Shown here one piece after another: positions 51,004 through 59,342 of a stretch of 64,000 bases of DNA (position 1 is the stretch's first letter; every line of letters starts with the position of its first letter). The position numbers and the translations under genes were made by a program. This stretch comes from Frigoribacterium sp. ACAM 257 (GTDB lineage: Bacteria > Actinomycetota > Actinomycetes > Actinomycetales > Microbacteriaceae). A model generated the notes under the pieces. That model was not told the DNA's origin. It did no database searches and saw nothing but the letters and a program-made list of their open reading frames with translations. Where the stretch lies: contig NZ_VOLO01000001.1 of assembly GCF_007954365.1 (NCBI RefSeq), positions 62,001 to 126,000 on the forward strand, in the 5' to 3' direction.

Positions 51004-52154
51004 CGTGAGTCCTTCGCGCCGGTGCGGTGGTCATGACCAGTATGACCCGGTGCGGCGGCCGGGTCGTGTCGGGTCAGCGCTCGGGTCGACGTGCGCGACC
51101 GGGCCGGGGGTCGGGGCGTCGCAGTGAGCTCCGTCCGCCGGGACCAGCTGTGGCTGACCTGATCGGGCATGCGTCGTGGCAGGCGCCATCGTCGTCCGGC
51201 TCGCAGGGGTGCACGTCTTGCGCGCACCGAGCCTCGACCTCGACCTGACGTCCTCCCGGCCGAGCGGTCCTCCCGGACGCGGAGGCGGGCCGGCGGCACG
51301 GGTCCCGCGGCTGTCCCGTCGCGGTGCATGAGGACCGCGGCCTCGATCGCGGCCTGGACGGTGTCCCAGTGCCCCGTGATCAGCTCGTAGCTCAGGTGCA
51401 CGGGTATGCGCCGGCGGATGAAGGTCGCCATGTCCTTGCTCACGTCGGCGTCGAACCGGTCTGCGTGCCACTTGCGCCCGTCCGTCTCGATGCCGAGCAC
51501 CCCGTTCACGACCAGGTCGGTGTGTCGACCGAAGCCGACGGGCACCTGAGAAGTCACGTGGAAGCCCGCCTTCCGGAGGCGGGTTCGAACGACGCTCTCG
51601 AGGATGCTGTCGCTGTCGGCGTCGACCCAGTCGGCGATGCGGCGCGCGTCCGCCGGCAGAAGTGCGATCACGTCCGCGAACTCGTCGGCCGAGATGCGCT
51701 CGTGACTGAGGGCCCAGTCGCACAGGGCCACGGCGATCTCGAAGTCCTCCTCGAGGACCGCTCTGACGAGGGCGTCGGCGACGGTGACGACGGCTGTCCC
51801 GCCCCGCTCGCGGACGGCGACCGGGTCCCACACGACTCGCGACCGCCGACAGCGGCGGAGCCTCGCGGCGTGGGGCGCGACGGAGACGCAGACCGTGCCG
51901 GGGCGCGCCCACATCCAGCCGCCGAGGTGGAACAGGGCGGATGCGCCCGTCAGGCGCCCGCCGACCCGGACGGCCGTGACCCTGTCGTCGTCGAGAGGCA
52001 GGTTGCTGTACCAGCCGAGGCGTGGACGATGCAGATCACCCGATCGGACCGCACGGGTGAGGTCGCGATCCGTCGCGCCGGCCTGCCGGAGCTGCCGCCG
52101 GGTGGCGAAGCCCCCGGCGTTGCTGACGATGTCGATGAGGGCGGCGGTGTGCAT
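51000..52154 (-). CDS. AbiEi-like/Vsr-type nuclease-fold protein with long tail
   Basis: The protein starts with a winged-helix region (ALIDIVSNAGGFATRRQLRQ) as in AbiEi-type antitoxin-like proteins and ends in a DUF559/Vsr-like nuclease fold (about 205-290; HTDLVVNGVLGIETDGRKWH with conserved D and E). This pair is common in actinobacteria with no proven role. After about residue 297 there is an Arg/Pro/Thr-rich extension of some 85 residues that looks like non-coding frame read through, and its TGA overlaps the aldolase ATG. A lost earlier stop or a frameshift is likely. Confidence 0.7.
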   Translation of the reverse strand: MHTAALIDIVSNAGGFATRRQLRQAGATDRDLTRAVRSGDLHRPRLGWYSNLPLDDDRVTAVRVGGRLTGASALFHLGGWMWARPGTVCVSVAPHAARLRRCRRSRVVWDPVAVRERGGTAVVTVADALVRAVLEEDFEIAVALCDWALSHERISADEFADVIALLPADARRIADWVDADSDSILESVVRTRLRKAGFHVTSQVPVGFGRHTDLVVNGVLGIETDGRKWHADRFDADVSKDMATFIRRRIPVHLSYELITGHWDTVQAAIEAAVLMHRDGTAAGPVPPARLRVREDRSAGRTSGRGRGSVRARRAPLRAGRRWRLPRRMPDQVSHSWSRRTELTATPRPPARSRTSTRALTRHDPAAAPGHTGHDHRTGAKDSR

Positions 52155-52285
52155 GCCGACACTGTCGCGGGGGATCCGCTCCCTTCGCTCGACCTCTCGG
52201 CACCACTGTGGAGAACGACGGCTGCTCGACGGGCGGGGGAGGAGTGTGGCGGGAGGGGCTGCCCCGGGCCACGACGCGTGGTGCT

Positions 52286-52371
52286 GTCGACGGTTCAGGT
52301 GCGGACGCCTGCCCCCGGGCAGGCCCGGCGTGCCCACGCAGGCGGCCGACTGCGTCTCCTGAACCGTCGAC
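52286..52371. repeat. 86-bp inverted-arm element, no. 6
   Basis: Arms GTCGACGGTTCAGG (52286-52299) and CCTGAACCGTCGAC (52358-52371) match at all 14 positions. It lies between divergent genes, so it is not simply a terminator. The rest of the 341-base gap holds the promoter of the importer operon. Confidence 0.9.
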
Positions 52372-52402
52372 CGCGGGCGCGGCCTCGGCCCTGCCCACGT
52401 CC

Positions 52403-52432
52403 TTGACTCACCGTCGAGCCCGTTCATAAGGT
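52403..52432 (+). promoter_or_regulatory. Promoter of the second sugar importer operon
   Basis: TTGACT (52403-52408) and TAAGGT (52427-52432) are 18 bases apart. A GAGGAGGA ribosome site lies before the ATG at 52496. Confidence 0.6.
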
Positions 52433-52495
52433 GGAACGGCGGGGTCACGGGCGACCAGTGGCCTTCGCGCACGATCGACACGTCGAGGAGGACGC

Positions 52496-53827
52496 ATGCA
52501 GATCGACCGCAGGGGGCTGCTCGCCGGGGCAGCGGGACTGGCAGGCGTCGCGGCGCTCGCGGGCTGCGCGCCGCGAGCGCAACGGACCGACATCGCCGAC
52601 TGGCCGACCGAGGTCGGCGACGAGCCCGTCACCATCGACTGGTGGAGCGCCAACATCGCCACCAACGAGGGCGGCGACCTCCGCCCTCGCCTGATCGAGG
52701 AGTTCAACAAGCAGTACCCGAACGTGCGGATCAACCTCGTCGCGGCACCTGCCGACACCGACACGAACCGAACGACGCTGACCACCCAGATCGCGGCCGG
52801 CTCCCAGAGCCCCGACGTCATCCACGGCGACATCGCCTGGCCCGGCCAGTTCGCCGAGAACTCCCTCGCCACGCCCCTGAGCACCCTCGTCCCCGACGAC
52901 TTCTGGGACCAGTACCCCGAGGGCCTCCGCTCCGCCGCGAGCGTCGACGGCGAGTACTACATGTTCCCCGTCTACATCGACAACTCGTTCCTGGTCTACC
53001 GGCAGGACCTGCTCGACAAGCACGGCCTCCAGGTCCCGGGGTCGTGGGAGGAGGTGGTCGAGACGAGCAAGGCGCTGATCGACACGGGAGACGTCGACTA
53101 CGGCTTCGTCTTCCAGGGCAACGTGTACGAGGGCATGACGTGCAACGCGGTCGAGTTCGTGGCCGACGCGGGCGGCCGCTTCACCGACGACGACGTCACC
53201 GAGTCCACGGCGACGAGCTCGGAGGCGCGACGCGGGCTGGAGTTCATGGCCTCGCTGGTCACCGAGGGCGTGACGCCCCGCGCCTCCTTGACGTACATCG
53301 AGCAGGCGAGCCTGGACGCCTTCACGACGGGGCGGGCGGCGTTCCTCCGCAACTGGTCGTACGCGTACGACACCGCGAACAGCCCCGACGCGTCGAGCGT
53401 CGCGGGCAAGATCGGCATCCGGTCGCGACCGGGCTTCGACGGCACGGACGAGACGCACACGACGATCGGCGGCTGGGGCAGCTACATCAACCCGCACACG
53501 GCGAAGCCCGCGGCGGCGTTGGCGTGGGCGCGGTGGCTGGCCGACGAGGACGCCCAGCAGCTGATCGTGCGCGAGGGCGGCGTCATCCCGGCGCGGACCG
53601 CCTCGCTGACGAGCCCCGACGCGAAGGCCGCGGCCAAGCCGCAGTACGAGATCGCGGCCGACTACACGCTCGTGCCGAGGCCGTCCGCGACCGCCTTCTA
53701 CCCGAAGGTCTCGCAGGGCATCTACGTCAACGCGAACTCGATCGCCGCGGGGCAGTCGGCAGTCGAGACGGGCACCAGCCGGATGCAGCGGCAGATGGAC
53801 GTGGCACTCGCCGGGCAGGCCCTGTGA
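52496..53827 (+). CDS. Sugar ABC transporter substrate-binding lipoprotein
   Basis: The 443-residue protein has an N terminus with paired arginines (DRRGLLAG), a hydrophobic run and a lipobox (LAGC, Cys24), so it may leave through the Tat route and be lipid-anchored. The rest is a family 1 solute-binding protein. Trp and Tyr residues around DWWSAN and YYMFPVYIDNSF are typical of sugar binders. It is first in an operon with two permeases. Confidence 0.93.
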   Translation: MQIDRRGLLAGAAGLAGVAALAGCAPRAQRTDIADWPTEVGDEPVTIDWWSANIATNEGGDLRPRLIEEFNKQYPNVRINLVAAPADTDTNRTTLTTQIAAGSQSPDVIHGDIAWPGQFAENSLATPLSTLVPDDFWDQYPEGLRSAASVDGEYYMFPVYIDNSFLVYRQDLLDKHGLQVPGSWEEVVETSKALIDTGDVDYGFVFQGNVYEGMTCNAVEFVADAGGRFTDDDVTESTATSSEARRGLEFMASLVTEGVTPRASLTYIEQASLDAFTTGRAAFLRNWSYAYDTANSPDASSVAGKIGIRSRPGFDGTDETHTTIGGWGSYINPHTAKPAAALAWARWLADEDAQQLIVREGGVIPARTASLTSPDAKAAAKPQYEIAADYTLVPRPSATAFYPKVSQGIYVNANSIAAGQSAVETGTSRMQRQMDVALAGQAL

Positions 53828-54804
53828 TGAGCGTTCAGGAGAAGACGTCGGCCTCCCGCCCGACCTCCGGGCTCGCGCCGGCGCCGGGGTCGCCGTCGCC
53901 TGAACGCTCAGCGCGCACCTCCCTCGCGCGCACCCGAAATCGCGCCGCGTGGCTCTTCGCGAGCCCGGCCCTGCTCGTCATCCTGCTGGTGACGGTGTTC
54001 CCGGTGATCTACTCGGTCGTGCTGAGCTTCGCGCGGGTCACGATCGACTACGACGGCTTCCAGGTCGAGGAGTACACGCTCGCCAACTACGGCGCCCTGC
54101 TGCAGAGCCAGGACTGGTACCGCGCCCTCGGCTTCACGATCCTCTACACGGTCATCACGGTGACCATCGAGCTCGTCCTCGGCATGCTCTCGGCGCTCGT
54201 GCTCGAGCGGCTCGGCGTGACCCGGGGCTGGATGCTCGCCCTGCTGCTGATCCCGTGGTCGCTCGTGACGATCGTCTCCGCGCAGCTCTGGAAGTACATC
54301 TACGACTCGACCTACGGCATCGCGACGTGGGGCATCGCCCTGTTCACGGACAGCCCGCCGGTGATCCTCGGCGAGCCGGTCACCGCCGCCGCCGCCTTGA
54401 TGGTCGCGGACATCTGGAAGACCACGCCGTTCGTCGCGATCATCCTGCTCGCGGGCCTGGTGATGATCCCCGACGAGCAGTACGAGGCCGCCGAGCTCGA
54501 CGGCTCGAGCGCGTGGTCGACCTTCTGGCGAGTGGTCATGCCGCAGCTGCTGCCGACGTTCACGATCGCCGTCCTCTTCCGCGTGCTGCAGGCGTTCGGC
54601 GTCTTCGACCTGCCCTTCGTCCTCACCCAGGGCGGGCCAGGCACCTCGACCCAGACCCTCGCGATCATGGGCTACAAGGTGCTCTTCCAGGACATCAACA
54701 TCGGCCCGGGAGCCGCGATCGCCACCTCCACCGCGCTCATCGTTGGGCTCGGCTGCCTGCTGTTCCTGCGGGCGTTCCGCAACCAGGCGAAGGGAGGCGA
54801 GTGA
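53827..54804 (+). CDS. Sugar ABC transporter permease, MalF type
   Basis: The 325-residue permease has six spans and an EAA loop (YEAAELDGSSAWSTFWRV). Its first 28 codons are an unusual polar head (SVQEKTSASRPTSGLAPAPG) that coincides with a 12-bp-armed version of the 86-bp element, so a repeat has become part of the coding region. The ATG overlaps the previous stop (TGATG). No ATPase gene is linked. Confidence 0.92.
   Translation: MSVQEKTSASRPTSGLAPAPGSPSPERSARTSLARTRNRAAWLFASPALLVILLVTVFPVIYSVVLSFARVTIDYDGFQVEEYTLANYGALLQSQDWYRALGFTILYTVITVTIELVLGMLSALVLERLGVTRGWMLALLLIPWSLVTIVSAQLWKYIYDSTYGIATWGIALFTDSPPVILGEPVTAAAALMVADIWKTTPFVAIILLAGLVMIPDEQYEAAELDGSSAWSTFWRVVMPQLLPTFTIAVLFRVLQAFGVFDLPFVLTQGGPGTSTQTLAIMGYKVLFQDINIGPGAAIATSTALIVGLGCLLFLRAFRNQAKGGE
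53828..53910. repeat. Inverted-arm element inside a permease gene, no. 7
   Basis: TGAGCGTTCAGG (53828-53839) and CCTGAACGCTCA (53899-53910) match perfectly. The arm-to-arm spacing equals that of the 86-bp elements within a base. It encodes residues 2 to 28 of the permease. Confidence 0.75.
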
Positions 54805-55652
54805 TGGCTCGCACCAAGATCCGCCGTGGCTGGCGCCGCTGGGTCAACGTGGTCAACATCGGCGGCGTCCTCATCGCGCTCGTGACGGCGATCCCCCTCT
54901 ACTGGCTCGTGGTGTCCTCGTTCAAGACGGCACCCGAGGTCGCGGCGTCGCCTCCCACGGTCGTGCCCCGGACCTGGACCCTCGAGAACTACGTCACCGC
55001 CTTCGTCTCGAACGACCTCGCGGTGTACATGCTCAACAGCGTGATCGTGGCGGTCAGCACGACGGTGCTCGTGCTGGGGCTGGCGCTCTTCGCCGGCTAC
55101 GCGCTCACCGGTCGCAAGCTGAAGGGCGGCACGACGATCATGACGACGTTGCTCATGCTCTCGGTGTTCCCCGCGATCGCCGTCCTGACGCCGATCTACC
55201 TGATCGAACGCCAGCTCGGCCTCCTCAACAGCTACCCGGGCCTGATCATCCCCTACGTCGCGTTCAACCTCCCGTTCGCCATCTGGATCATGCGCAACTA
55301 CCTCGCCGGCATCCCCGCCACCATCGAGGAGGCGAGCGAGATCGACGGCGCCTCGCCCCTCCGCACGGTGTTCTCGGTCATCCTGCCGATGTCGAAGCCC
55401 GGTCTCTTCACGGTCGGCGTCTTCACCTTCACGGCGTCGTGGAGCGAGTTCCTCATGGCCCTCACCTTCAACAGCGAGACGTCGTTCCGCACCATCCCCG
55501 TCGGCATCGCGCTCTTCGGCACGCAGTTCACGGTGCCCTACGGGGCGATCTTCGCGGCGTCGGTGTCGGCGACCGTGCCGATCGTGATCCTGGTGCTGAT
55601 CTTCCGCCGCTCGATCGTCTCCGGGCTGACCTCGGGGGCGGTCAAGGGCTGA
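54804..55652 (+). CDS. Sugar ABC transporter permease, MalG type
   Basis: The 282-residue permease has six spans and an EAA loop (EEASEIDGASPLRTVFSV). It begins one base into the previous stop (TGATG) and should pair with the MalF-type protein. The two permeases and the binding protein make an importer lacking only its ATPase; the sugar is unknown. Confidence 0.93.
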   Translation: MARTKIRRGWRRWVNVVNIGGVLIALVTAIPLYWLVVSSFKTAPEVAASPPTVVPRTWTLENYVTAFVSNDLAVYMLNSVIVAVSTTVLVLGLALFAGYALTGRKLKGGTTIMTTLLMLSVFPAIAVLTPIYLIERQLGLLNSYPGLIIPYVAFNLPFAIWIMRNYLAGIPATIEEASEIDGASPLRTVFSVILPMSKPGLFTVGVFTFTASWSEFLMALTFNSETSFRTIPVGIALFGTQFTVPYGAIFAASVSATVPIVILVLIFRRSIVSGLTSGAVKG

Positions 55653-55677
55653 GACGAGGAGGCGCGGGCCCGGTCGC

Positions 55678-55763
55678 GTCGAGGACTCAGGCAGCCCAGG
55701 CGGTCGGCTCCCCGGATCCGCGGGGCGGGCTCGGGCGCGGACGTCGTCACCTGATTGCTCGAC
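55678..55763. repeat. 86-bp inverted-arm element, no. 8
   Basis: Arms GTCGAGGACTCAGG (55678-55691) and CCTGATTGCTCGAC (55750-55763) match at 12 of 14 positions. It starts 25 bases after the importer operon. Confidence 0.85.
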
Positions 55764-55774
55764 GGCCTCGGCCG

Positions 55775-55855
55775 TGCCTGCGCGCTGCGCCCCTGCGCAG
55801 CTGCGCGCTGCGCGCCTGCGCCCCTGCGCGCCTGCGCCCCCTGCCCGCCGAGCAG
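55775..55855. repeat. Irregular CTGCGC-rich repeat tract
   Basis: Short units such as CTGCGCGC and CTGCGCCC repeat with variations upstream of the hydroxyacid dehydrogenase gene. The register is not clean. Confidence 0.5.
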
Positions 55856-55871
55856 GGCGTGGCCTTGTCGG

Positions 55872-55877
55872 TACGGT
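55872..55877 (+). promoter_or_regulatory. -10 box of leaderless dehydrogenase gene
   Basis: TACGGT ends six bases before the ATG at 55884. Confidence 0.5.
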
Positions 55878-55883
55878 GGGTCG

Positions 55884-56846
55884 ATGACCGACATCGCTGT
55901 GACCGTCCTCCCCTCCCGCGACTCGTCAGGTGGGGGAGGCGACGTCTGGGGCGTCGAGCCGGCGATCCGCGCCGTGGCGGCGGCAGGGGCCAAGCTCGTC
56001 GAGCTCGGCGACGCCACGCGGTTGATCGTCGTCGGTGGTCGTGTCGACCAGGCCGAGCTGCGCCGTGCGATCGACGAGCACCCTCGCGTCTCGGTCGTGC
56101 AGCTGCCGAGCGCCGGCGTCGACTCGTACGTCGAGACGATGCGGGCCACTCGCCGCGACGGCCTGGTCTTCACCAGCGCGAAGGGCGCGTACAGCGCACC
56201 GGTGGCCGAGCACGCGCTCGCCCTCACCCTGGCGACCCTGCGGTCGTTGCCGCTGCGCGCCCGTGCGACCTCGTGGGAACACGAGCAGCGCGGCATCTCG
56301 CTCAACGGCTCACGGGTGCTGATCATCGGGGCAGGTGGCATCGGCACCGAGCTGCTGCGCCTGCTCGGAGTCTTCGACGTCGAGGTCACGATGGTCGTCC
56401 GGACGCCCCGTGAGGTCCCGGGCGCCGCCCGCACCATCACGTCCGAGCGCCTCCCGGAGGTGCTGCCCGACATGGACGTCGTCGTCGTCGCGGCTGCGCT
56501 GACCGACGGCACGGCGAAGATCGTCGGCCGAGCCGAGCTCGAGGCGATGAAGTCGACTGCCGTGCTGGTCAACATCGCCAGGGGTCCGCTCGTCGACACC
56601 GACGCCCTGGTGGCAGCGCTCGCCGCGGGGCAGATCGGGGGTGCCGGCCTCGATGTGGTCGACCCCGAGCCGCTGCCTGACGGGCACCCGTTGTGGGACG
56701 AGCCCCGCGCGCTGATCACGCCTCACCAGGCCAACACGAACTCGATGACCGAGCCTCTGTTCCAGGCTCGCGTCGAGGAGAACGTCCGCGCCCTCGCCGA
56801 GGGCGGGCAGCCCGTCGGCGTCGTCGACGTCGACGCCGGGTACTGA
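55884..56846 (+). CDS. D-2-hydroxyacid dehydrogenase family protein
   Basis: The 320-residue protein has a Rossmann NAD site (IIGAGGIGTELL), NIARGPLVD with the substrate arginine, a glutamate in DPEPLPDGHPLW and His in TPHQAN, the usual set for D-isomer-specific 2-hydroxyacid dehydrogenases. The GGGGDVWG run near the start is unusual. Substrate could be glyoxylate, hydroxypyruvate or a larger acid; the position after a sugar importer does not decide it. Confidence 0.9.
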   Translation: MTDIAVTVLPSRDSSGGGGDVWGVEPAIRAVAAAGAKLVELGDATRLIVVGGRVDQAELRRAIDEHPRVSVVQLPSAGVDSYVETMRATRRDGLVFTSAKGAYSAPVAEHALALTLATLRSLPLRARATSWEHEQRGISLNGSRVLIIGAGGIGTELLRLLGVFDVEVTMVVRTPREVPGAARTITSERLPEVLPDMDVVVVAAALTDGTAKIVGRAELEAMKSTAVLVNIARGPLVDTDALVAALAAGQIGGAGLDVVDPEPLPDGHPLWDEPRALITPHQANTNSMTEPLFQARVEENVRALAEGGQPVGVVDVDAGY

Positions 56847-56895
56847 ACCCGACTCGTCTCGATCGCCTGCAGGCAGGCTGCAGGCCGCGAGGCGC

Positions 56896-56972
56896 CCTGC
56901 GGCCTGCGGCCTGCGGCCTGCGGCCTGCGGCCTGCGGCCTGCGGCCTGCGGCTTGCGGCTTGCGGCCTGCGG
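56896..56972. repeat. Eleven tandem heptamers (CCTGCGG)
   Basis: Eleven copies of CCTGCGG, two of them CTTGCGG, run without a break between the dehydrogenase and the next 86-bp element. No gene crosses it. Confidence 0.95.
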
Positions 56973-56982
56973 CTGGCCTATC

Positions 56983-57068
56983 GTCGAGGGATCAGGAGAC
57001 GGACGCCGCGACGTCGCCGTCGTGCGGCGGGCACGGCCCGTCCCGCTCCCGTCGCCTGAATCGTCGAC
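56983..57068. repeat. 86-bp inverted-arm element, no. 9
   Basis: Arms GTCGAGGGATCAGG (56983-56996) and CCTGAATCGTCGAC (57055-57068), 11 of 14 matching. It lies directly before a leaderless promoter. Confidence 0.85.
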
Positions 57069-57081
57069 GCGCCAGCCCGCG

Positions 57082-57087
57082 TAGCCT
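57082..57087 (+). promoter_or_regulatory. -10 box of leaderless gene at 57095
   Basis: TAGCCT ends seven bases before the ATG. Confidence 0.5.
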
Positions 57088-57094
57088 CGCCCGC

Positions 57095-57763
57095 ATGCCC
57101 TCGTCCAGCTCCGTCCGCTCCTCGCCGAGCCCGTCTCGCCCGCCCCGTCCGTCGCGCGCCCCCGACGACCGGTTCCGTGGGCGCATCGCCGGCTTCGGCA
57201 CCGCTTCCGGCACCCGTGTCGTGATCGGCATGTGGGACGACTCGCCGCTCGGCCGGTTCGCCGACGTGATGCTCGAGGACGAGGCCGGCCACCGCGTCCT
57301 GCTGGCGCCGTCGCCCGAGGTCGCCGACTACGTCTCGTCGACCTACTCGTTCGACGAGGTCCAGGTCGTGCCCGTGAGCCGGCGCCGGGTCGACGGCGGC
57401 ATCGCCGTGACGGCTGGCGACCTCGAGGTGACGCTCGTCGTCGGGCCGATCTCGTGGCTCGGAGTGCTGCTGCGGCTCGTGCCTCGCGGCCTCGCGACCC
57501 GACCGGCCTGGCTCACCCTGGTCGATCCCGTCGCGCGCGTGCTCGTCCGCGGCGCCCGCACGGCCGGCACCGCCGGCGGAGGCCGCCGCGAGTACTACGG
57601 CGTCACCCTGGCCCGTGACCTCGCCGGCGTCACGGCCACGCGCGGCGGCGTCGACCTCGGCGCCCTCGCCCCGCTCTCGCCCCCGGTCCGCTTCGGGTTC
57701 GGCTCGGCGCCCGCGAGGCCGAGCCTCGTCGACGTCGTCAGCACGATCCGTCGCCCGACCTGA
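57095..57763 (+). CDS. Protein of unknown function
   Basis: The 222-residue protein has a Ser/Pro/Arg-rich head of about 28 residues and then a beta-rich domain with the recurring phrases TRVVIGMWDDSPLGRFADVM and LLVPSPEVADYV-like runs. A moderately hydrophobic stretch near 110-130 is too weak for a clear membrane helix. I do not recognise a family with certainty; similar proteins in actinobacteria are labelled hypothetical. Transcription seems leaderless. Confidence 0.72.
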   Translation: MPSSSSVRSSPSPSRPPRPSRAPDDRFRGRIAGFGTASGTRVVIGMWDDSPLGRFADVMLEDEAGHRVLLAPSPEVADYVSSTYSFDEVQVVPVSRRRVDGGIAVTAGDLEVTLVVGPISWLGVLLRLVPRGLATRPAWLTLVDPVARVLVRGARTAGTAGGGRREYYGVTLARDLAGVTATRGGVDLGALAPLSPPVRFGFGSAPARPSLVDVVSTIRRPT

Positions 57764-57923
57764 GCCGAGGAGGCGCGCGGCAGCCCCGCGAGGACGCGTG
57801 CGCCCAGGCCGACCGCACCCGCCGCAGCGGTCTGCGGGAATATCCCGCGCCTCCTGCGGGTCTGCTCCCGTGGGCGTACGTGACACGTCATCGATCCGCG
57901 CCCCACCTCACCAAGGAGACCCC

Positions 57924-58481
57924 ATGACCCACGTCCTCGTCCTCGTCGGCAGCCTGCGCGCCGGATCCACCAACAAGCAGATCGCCGAGACCGCGGTGCT
58001 GAACGCCCCCGAGGGCGTGACGCTGAGCGTCTACGACGGCATCGCGCACCTGCCCTTCTACAACGAGGACATCGACGTCGACGGCGCCCGTCCGGAGGCG
58101 GCGGTCGCGTTCCGCAGTGCGCTCAGCGGCGCCGACGCCGTGCTCGTCGTCACGCCCGAGCACAACGGCACCATCCCGGCCGTGCTCAAGAACGCGATCG
58201 ACTGGGCGTCGCGCCCCTACGGCGAGAGCCAGATCTCCGGCAAGCCCGTCGCCGTGATCGGCAGCGCGTTCGGCCAGTTCGGCGGCGTGTGGGCGCAGGA
58301 CGAGACGCGCAAGTCGTTCGGCATCGCGGGCGCGAACGTGCTCGAGGACGTCAAGCTGGCGATCCCCGGCTCGGTCGTGCGCTTCGCCGAGGTGCACCCG
58401 AAGGACGACGCCGAGGTCGTGGCACAGCTCGCCGAGGTCGTGTCCGCCGTCGTGGCGTCGACGCGCAGCGTCGCCGCGTAG
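57924..58481 (+). CDS. NADPH-dependent FMN reductase
   Basis: The 185-residue flavodoxin-like protein has VGSLRAGSTNK for FMN phosphate binding and TPEHNGTIPAVLKNAIDWAS, the family signature. Such enzymes reduce FMN, quinones, azo dyes or chromate. An AAGGAG site precedes the ATG. A perfect hairpin ends the gene. Confidence 0.93.
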   Translation: MTHVLVLVGSLRAGSTNKQIAETAVLNAPEGVTLSVYDGIAHLPFYNEDIDVDGARPEAAVAFRSALSGADAVLVVTPEHNGTIPAVLKNAIDWASRPYGESQISGKPVAVIGSAFGQFGGVWAQDETRKSFGIAGANVLEDVKLAIPGSVVRFAEVHPKDDAEVVAQLAEVVSAVVASTRSVAA

Positions 58482-58526
58482 GCGACTTCTCGCGAGCATC
58501 GTCGCAGACGCGACGAGCCAGCAGGA

Positions 58527-58557
58527 GGCGGGCGAGACCGTCGCGGTCTCGCCCGCC
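58527..58557 (+). terminator. Intrinsic terminator after FMN reductase
   Basis: GGCGGGCGAGACCG (58527-58540) pairs perfectly with 58544-58557 around a three-base loop. TTCTCG follows. Confidence 0.75.
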
Positions 58558-58706
58558 TTCTCGCGCGGTCGCCCGACACCCCGAATTCGGCGTCCCGAAG
58601 TTGTCTGATCAGGCCTTTTCTGGCGTGAGCACCGCCTCCGGCGTGCCAAGATCGAGAGGTTCCGGGGCGACGACGCCCGCCGTCGCCGCCACCGAAAGGA
58701 CCCGTC

Positions 58707-59276
58707 GTGAGCTTCTGGGCCCTCCTCCTCATCGCCCTCGGCGTCTCTGCCGACGCCTTCGCCGTGGCGCTCGGCAAGGGCCTGCACATGCGCCAGTTCT
58801 CGGTGCGCGGGGCGGCGGTCATCGCCGTGACGTTCGGCGTCTTCCAGGCGGCGATGCCCCTCGCGGGCTGGCTGCTCGGCACCGCCTTCGCGAGCTACAT
58901 CGCGGACTTCGACCACTGGATCGCCTTCGGCCTGCTTAGCCTCATCGGCGCGAAGATGCTCTGGGAGGCGTTCACCAAGGGGGGCGACGACGAGGCCGAC
59001 GTCGATCGGATCTCCATCCGCGAACTGCTGCTGCTGGCCGTCGCCACGAGCATCGACGCCCTCGCCGTCGGCGTGACGCTCGCGTTCCTGCCGGTGTCCA
59101 TCGGCGGGGCCGTGCTCTTGATCGGCGTGACGACGACCGTCCTCACCTTCGTCGGCGTGCTCGTCGGCCACCGCGTCGGGGCCCGCTTCGGCAAGCCTGC
59201 CGAGATCGCGGGCGGCGTCGTGCTGATCGTGATCGGCACGAGCATCCTGCTCGAGCACCTCGGGGTCCTGGCCTAG
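58707..59276 (+). CDS. mntP: Manganese efflux pump MntP
   Basis: The 189-residue protein has six spans and two copies of the MntP pattern: GVSADAFAVALGKGL near residue 12 and ATSIDALAVGVTLAF near 112. The aspartates are the metal ligands. It should export Mn2+. The 149 bases upstream may hold a regulator, but I find no clear yybP-ykoY riboswitch. GTG follows GAAAGGA. Confidence 0.92.
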   Translation: MSFWALLLIALGVSADAFAVALGKGLHMRQFSVRGAAVIAVTFGVFQAAMPLAGWLLGTAFASYIADFDHWIAFGLLSLIGAKMLWEAFTKGGDDEADVDRISIRELLLLAVATSIDALAVGVTLAFLPVSIGGAVLLIGVTTTVLTFVGVLVGHRVGARFGKPAEIAGGVVLIVIGTSILLEHLGVLA

Positions 59277-59292
59277 CCGTTCCGCAGACGAC

Positions 59293-59323
59293 GGAGGCGC
59301 GGTGCCTGTCGCACCGCGCCTCC
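59293..59323. terminator. Bidirectional terminator hairpin
   Basis: GGAGGCGCGGTGC (59293-59305) pairs perfectly with 59311-59323 around CTGTC. It separates convergent mntP and PRC-barrel genes. Confidence 0.75.
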
Positions 59324-59342
59324 TCGTGTCCTGCCGCCCGTG

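Noticed and set aside
51575-51590. GGGTTCGAAC tRNA T-loop-like string
   Set aside because: It lies inside a coding frame and no acceptor or anticodon stems can be built around it.
56896-56972. CRISPR array
   Set aside because: The units are seven bases with no spacers; it is a simple tandem repeat.
58560-58706. yybP-ykoY manganese riboswitch before mntP
   Set aside because: I cannot match its conserved loop sequences; a covariance search would settle it.
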